Assembly (NCBI GenBank): GCA_964343305.1
Contig: CAYFJO010000285.1
Coordinates: 1-13,734, forward strand
Length of the DNA: 13,734 nt
DNA from: CAYFJO01 sp964343305
GTDB lineage: Bacteria > Planctomycetota > Planctomycetia > Pirellulales > Pirellulaceae
Direction: 5' to 3'
The position numbers and the translations under genes were made by a program. Shown here in pieces: positions 13,734-13,734 of this stretch. The notes under the pieces are model-generated. The model had not been told where the DNA came from and ran no database searches. It saw only the letters and a list, made by a program, of their open reading frames with translations. How positions within the stretch are numbered: the first letter of the stretch is position 1; each line of letters starts with the position of its first letter.

Positions 13734-13734
13734 G

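Overview
The window looks like chromosomal DNA from a planctomycete (Planctomycetota), moderately GC-rich. This is inferred from gene content, not from a marker gene. There is a DUF1800/DUF1501 pair, a second twin-arginine-exported DUF1501 protein, a DUF6807 (PmoA-like) protein fused to a sugar-isomerase-like TIM barrel, two large exported DUF4838-type proteins, sulfatase debris, and the tail of what looks like a planctomycete heme-binding (cytochrome c) protein. No rRNA, tRNA or CRISPR array was seen.

Layout. Positions 3-2385 (+) hold the 3' part of a DUF1800 gene followed by a complete DUF1501 gene. This tail-to-tail meets a minus-strand gene (2382-4445) whose stop codon lies in the same CTAG. 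That gene joins a xylose-isomerase-like TIM barrel to a DUF6807 domain and has a good sigma70-type promoter at 4593-4621. From 4652 to 10550 (+) lie a 43-codon remnant of a heme-binding protein, then a two-gene unit joined by an ATGA overlap. The first gene of the unit is a chimera: its signal peptide and first ~67 residues are the two ends of a sulfatase with the catalytic core deleted, fused in frame to a DUF4838-like body. The second is a canonical DUF4838 protein with a C-terminal jelly-roll domain. From 10575 to about 11790 is a decay zone: the first ~108 codons of a gamma-glutamyltransferase (-) and a both-ends-truncated IS1182-type transposase with a frameshift, an amber codon and a changed acidic residue. 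From 12011 (-) there is a second, different DUF1501 gene, and the window ends inside an unrecognised minus-strand gene.

The intact genes suggest cell-envelope or exported functions. The DUF4838 pair and the isomerase/DUF6807 fusion fit carbohydrate breakdown, but no substrate can be read from the sequence. The DUF1501 and DUF1800 proteins belong to families that are widespread in planctomycetes and mostly uncharacterised.

The two most interesting observations are (1) the in-frame sulfatase-relic/DUF4838 chimera, which appears to have borrowed a sulfatase signal peptide, and (2) a pair of ~65-bp intergenic composite palindromes (11943-12008 and 13379-13443). Each has GTAGC...GCTAC ends and two inner hairpins with TGGC-type loops, and the stem sequences change in a base-pair-compensating way. 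They look like members of a dispersed REP/MITE-like family.
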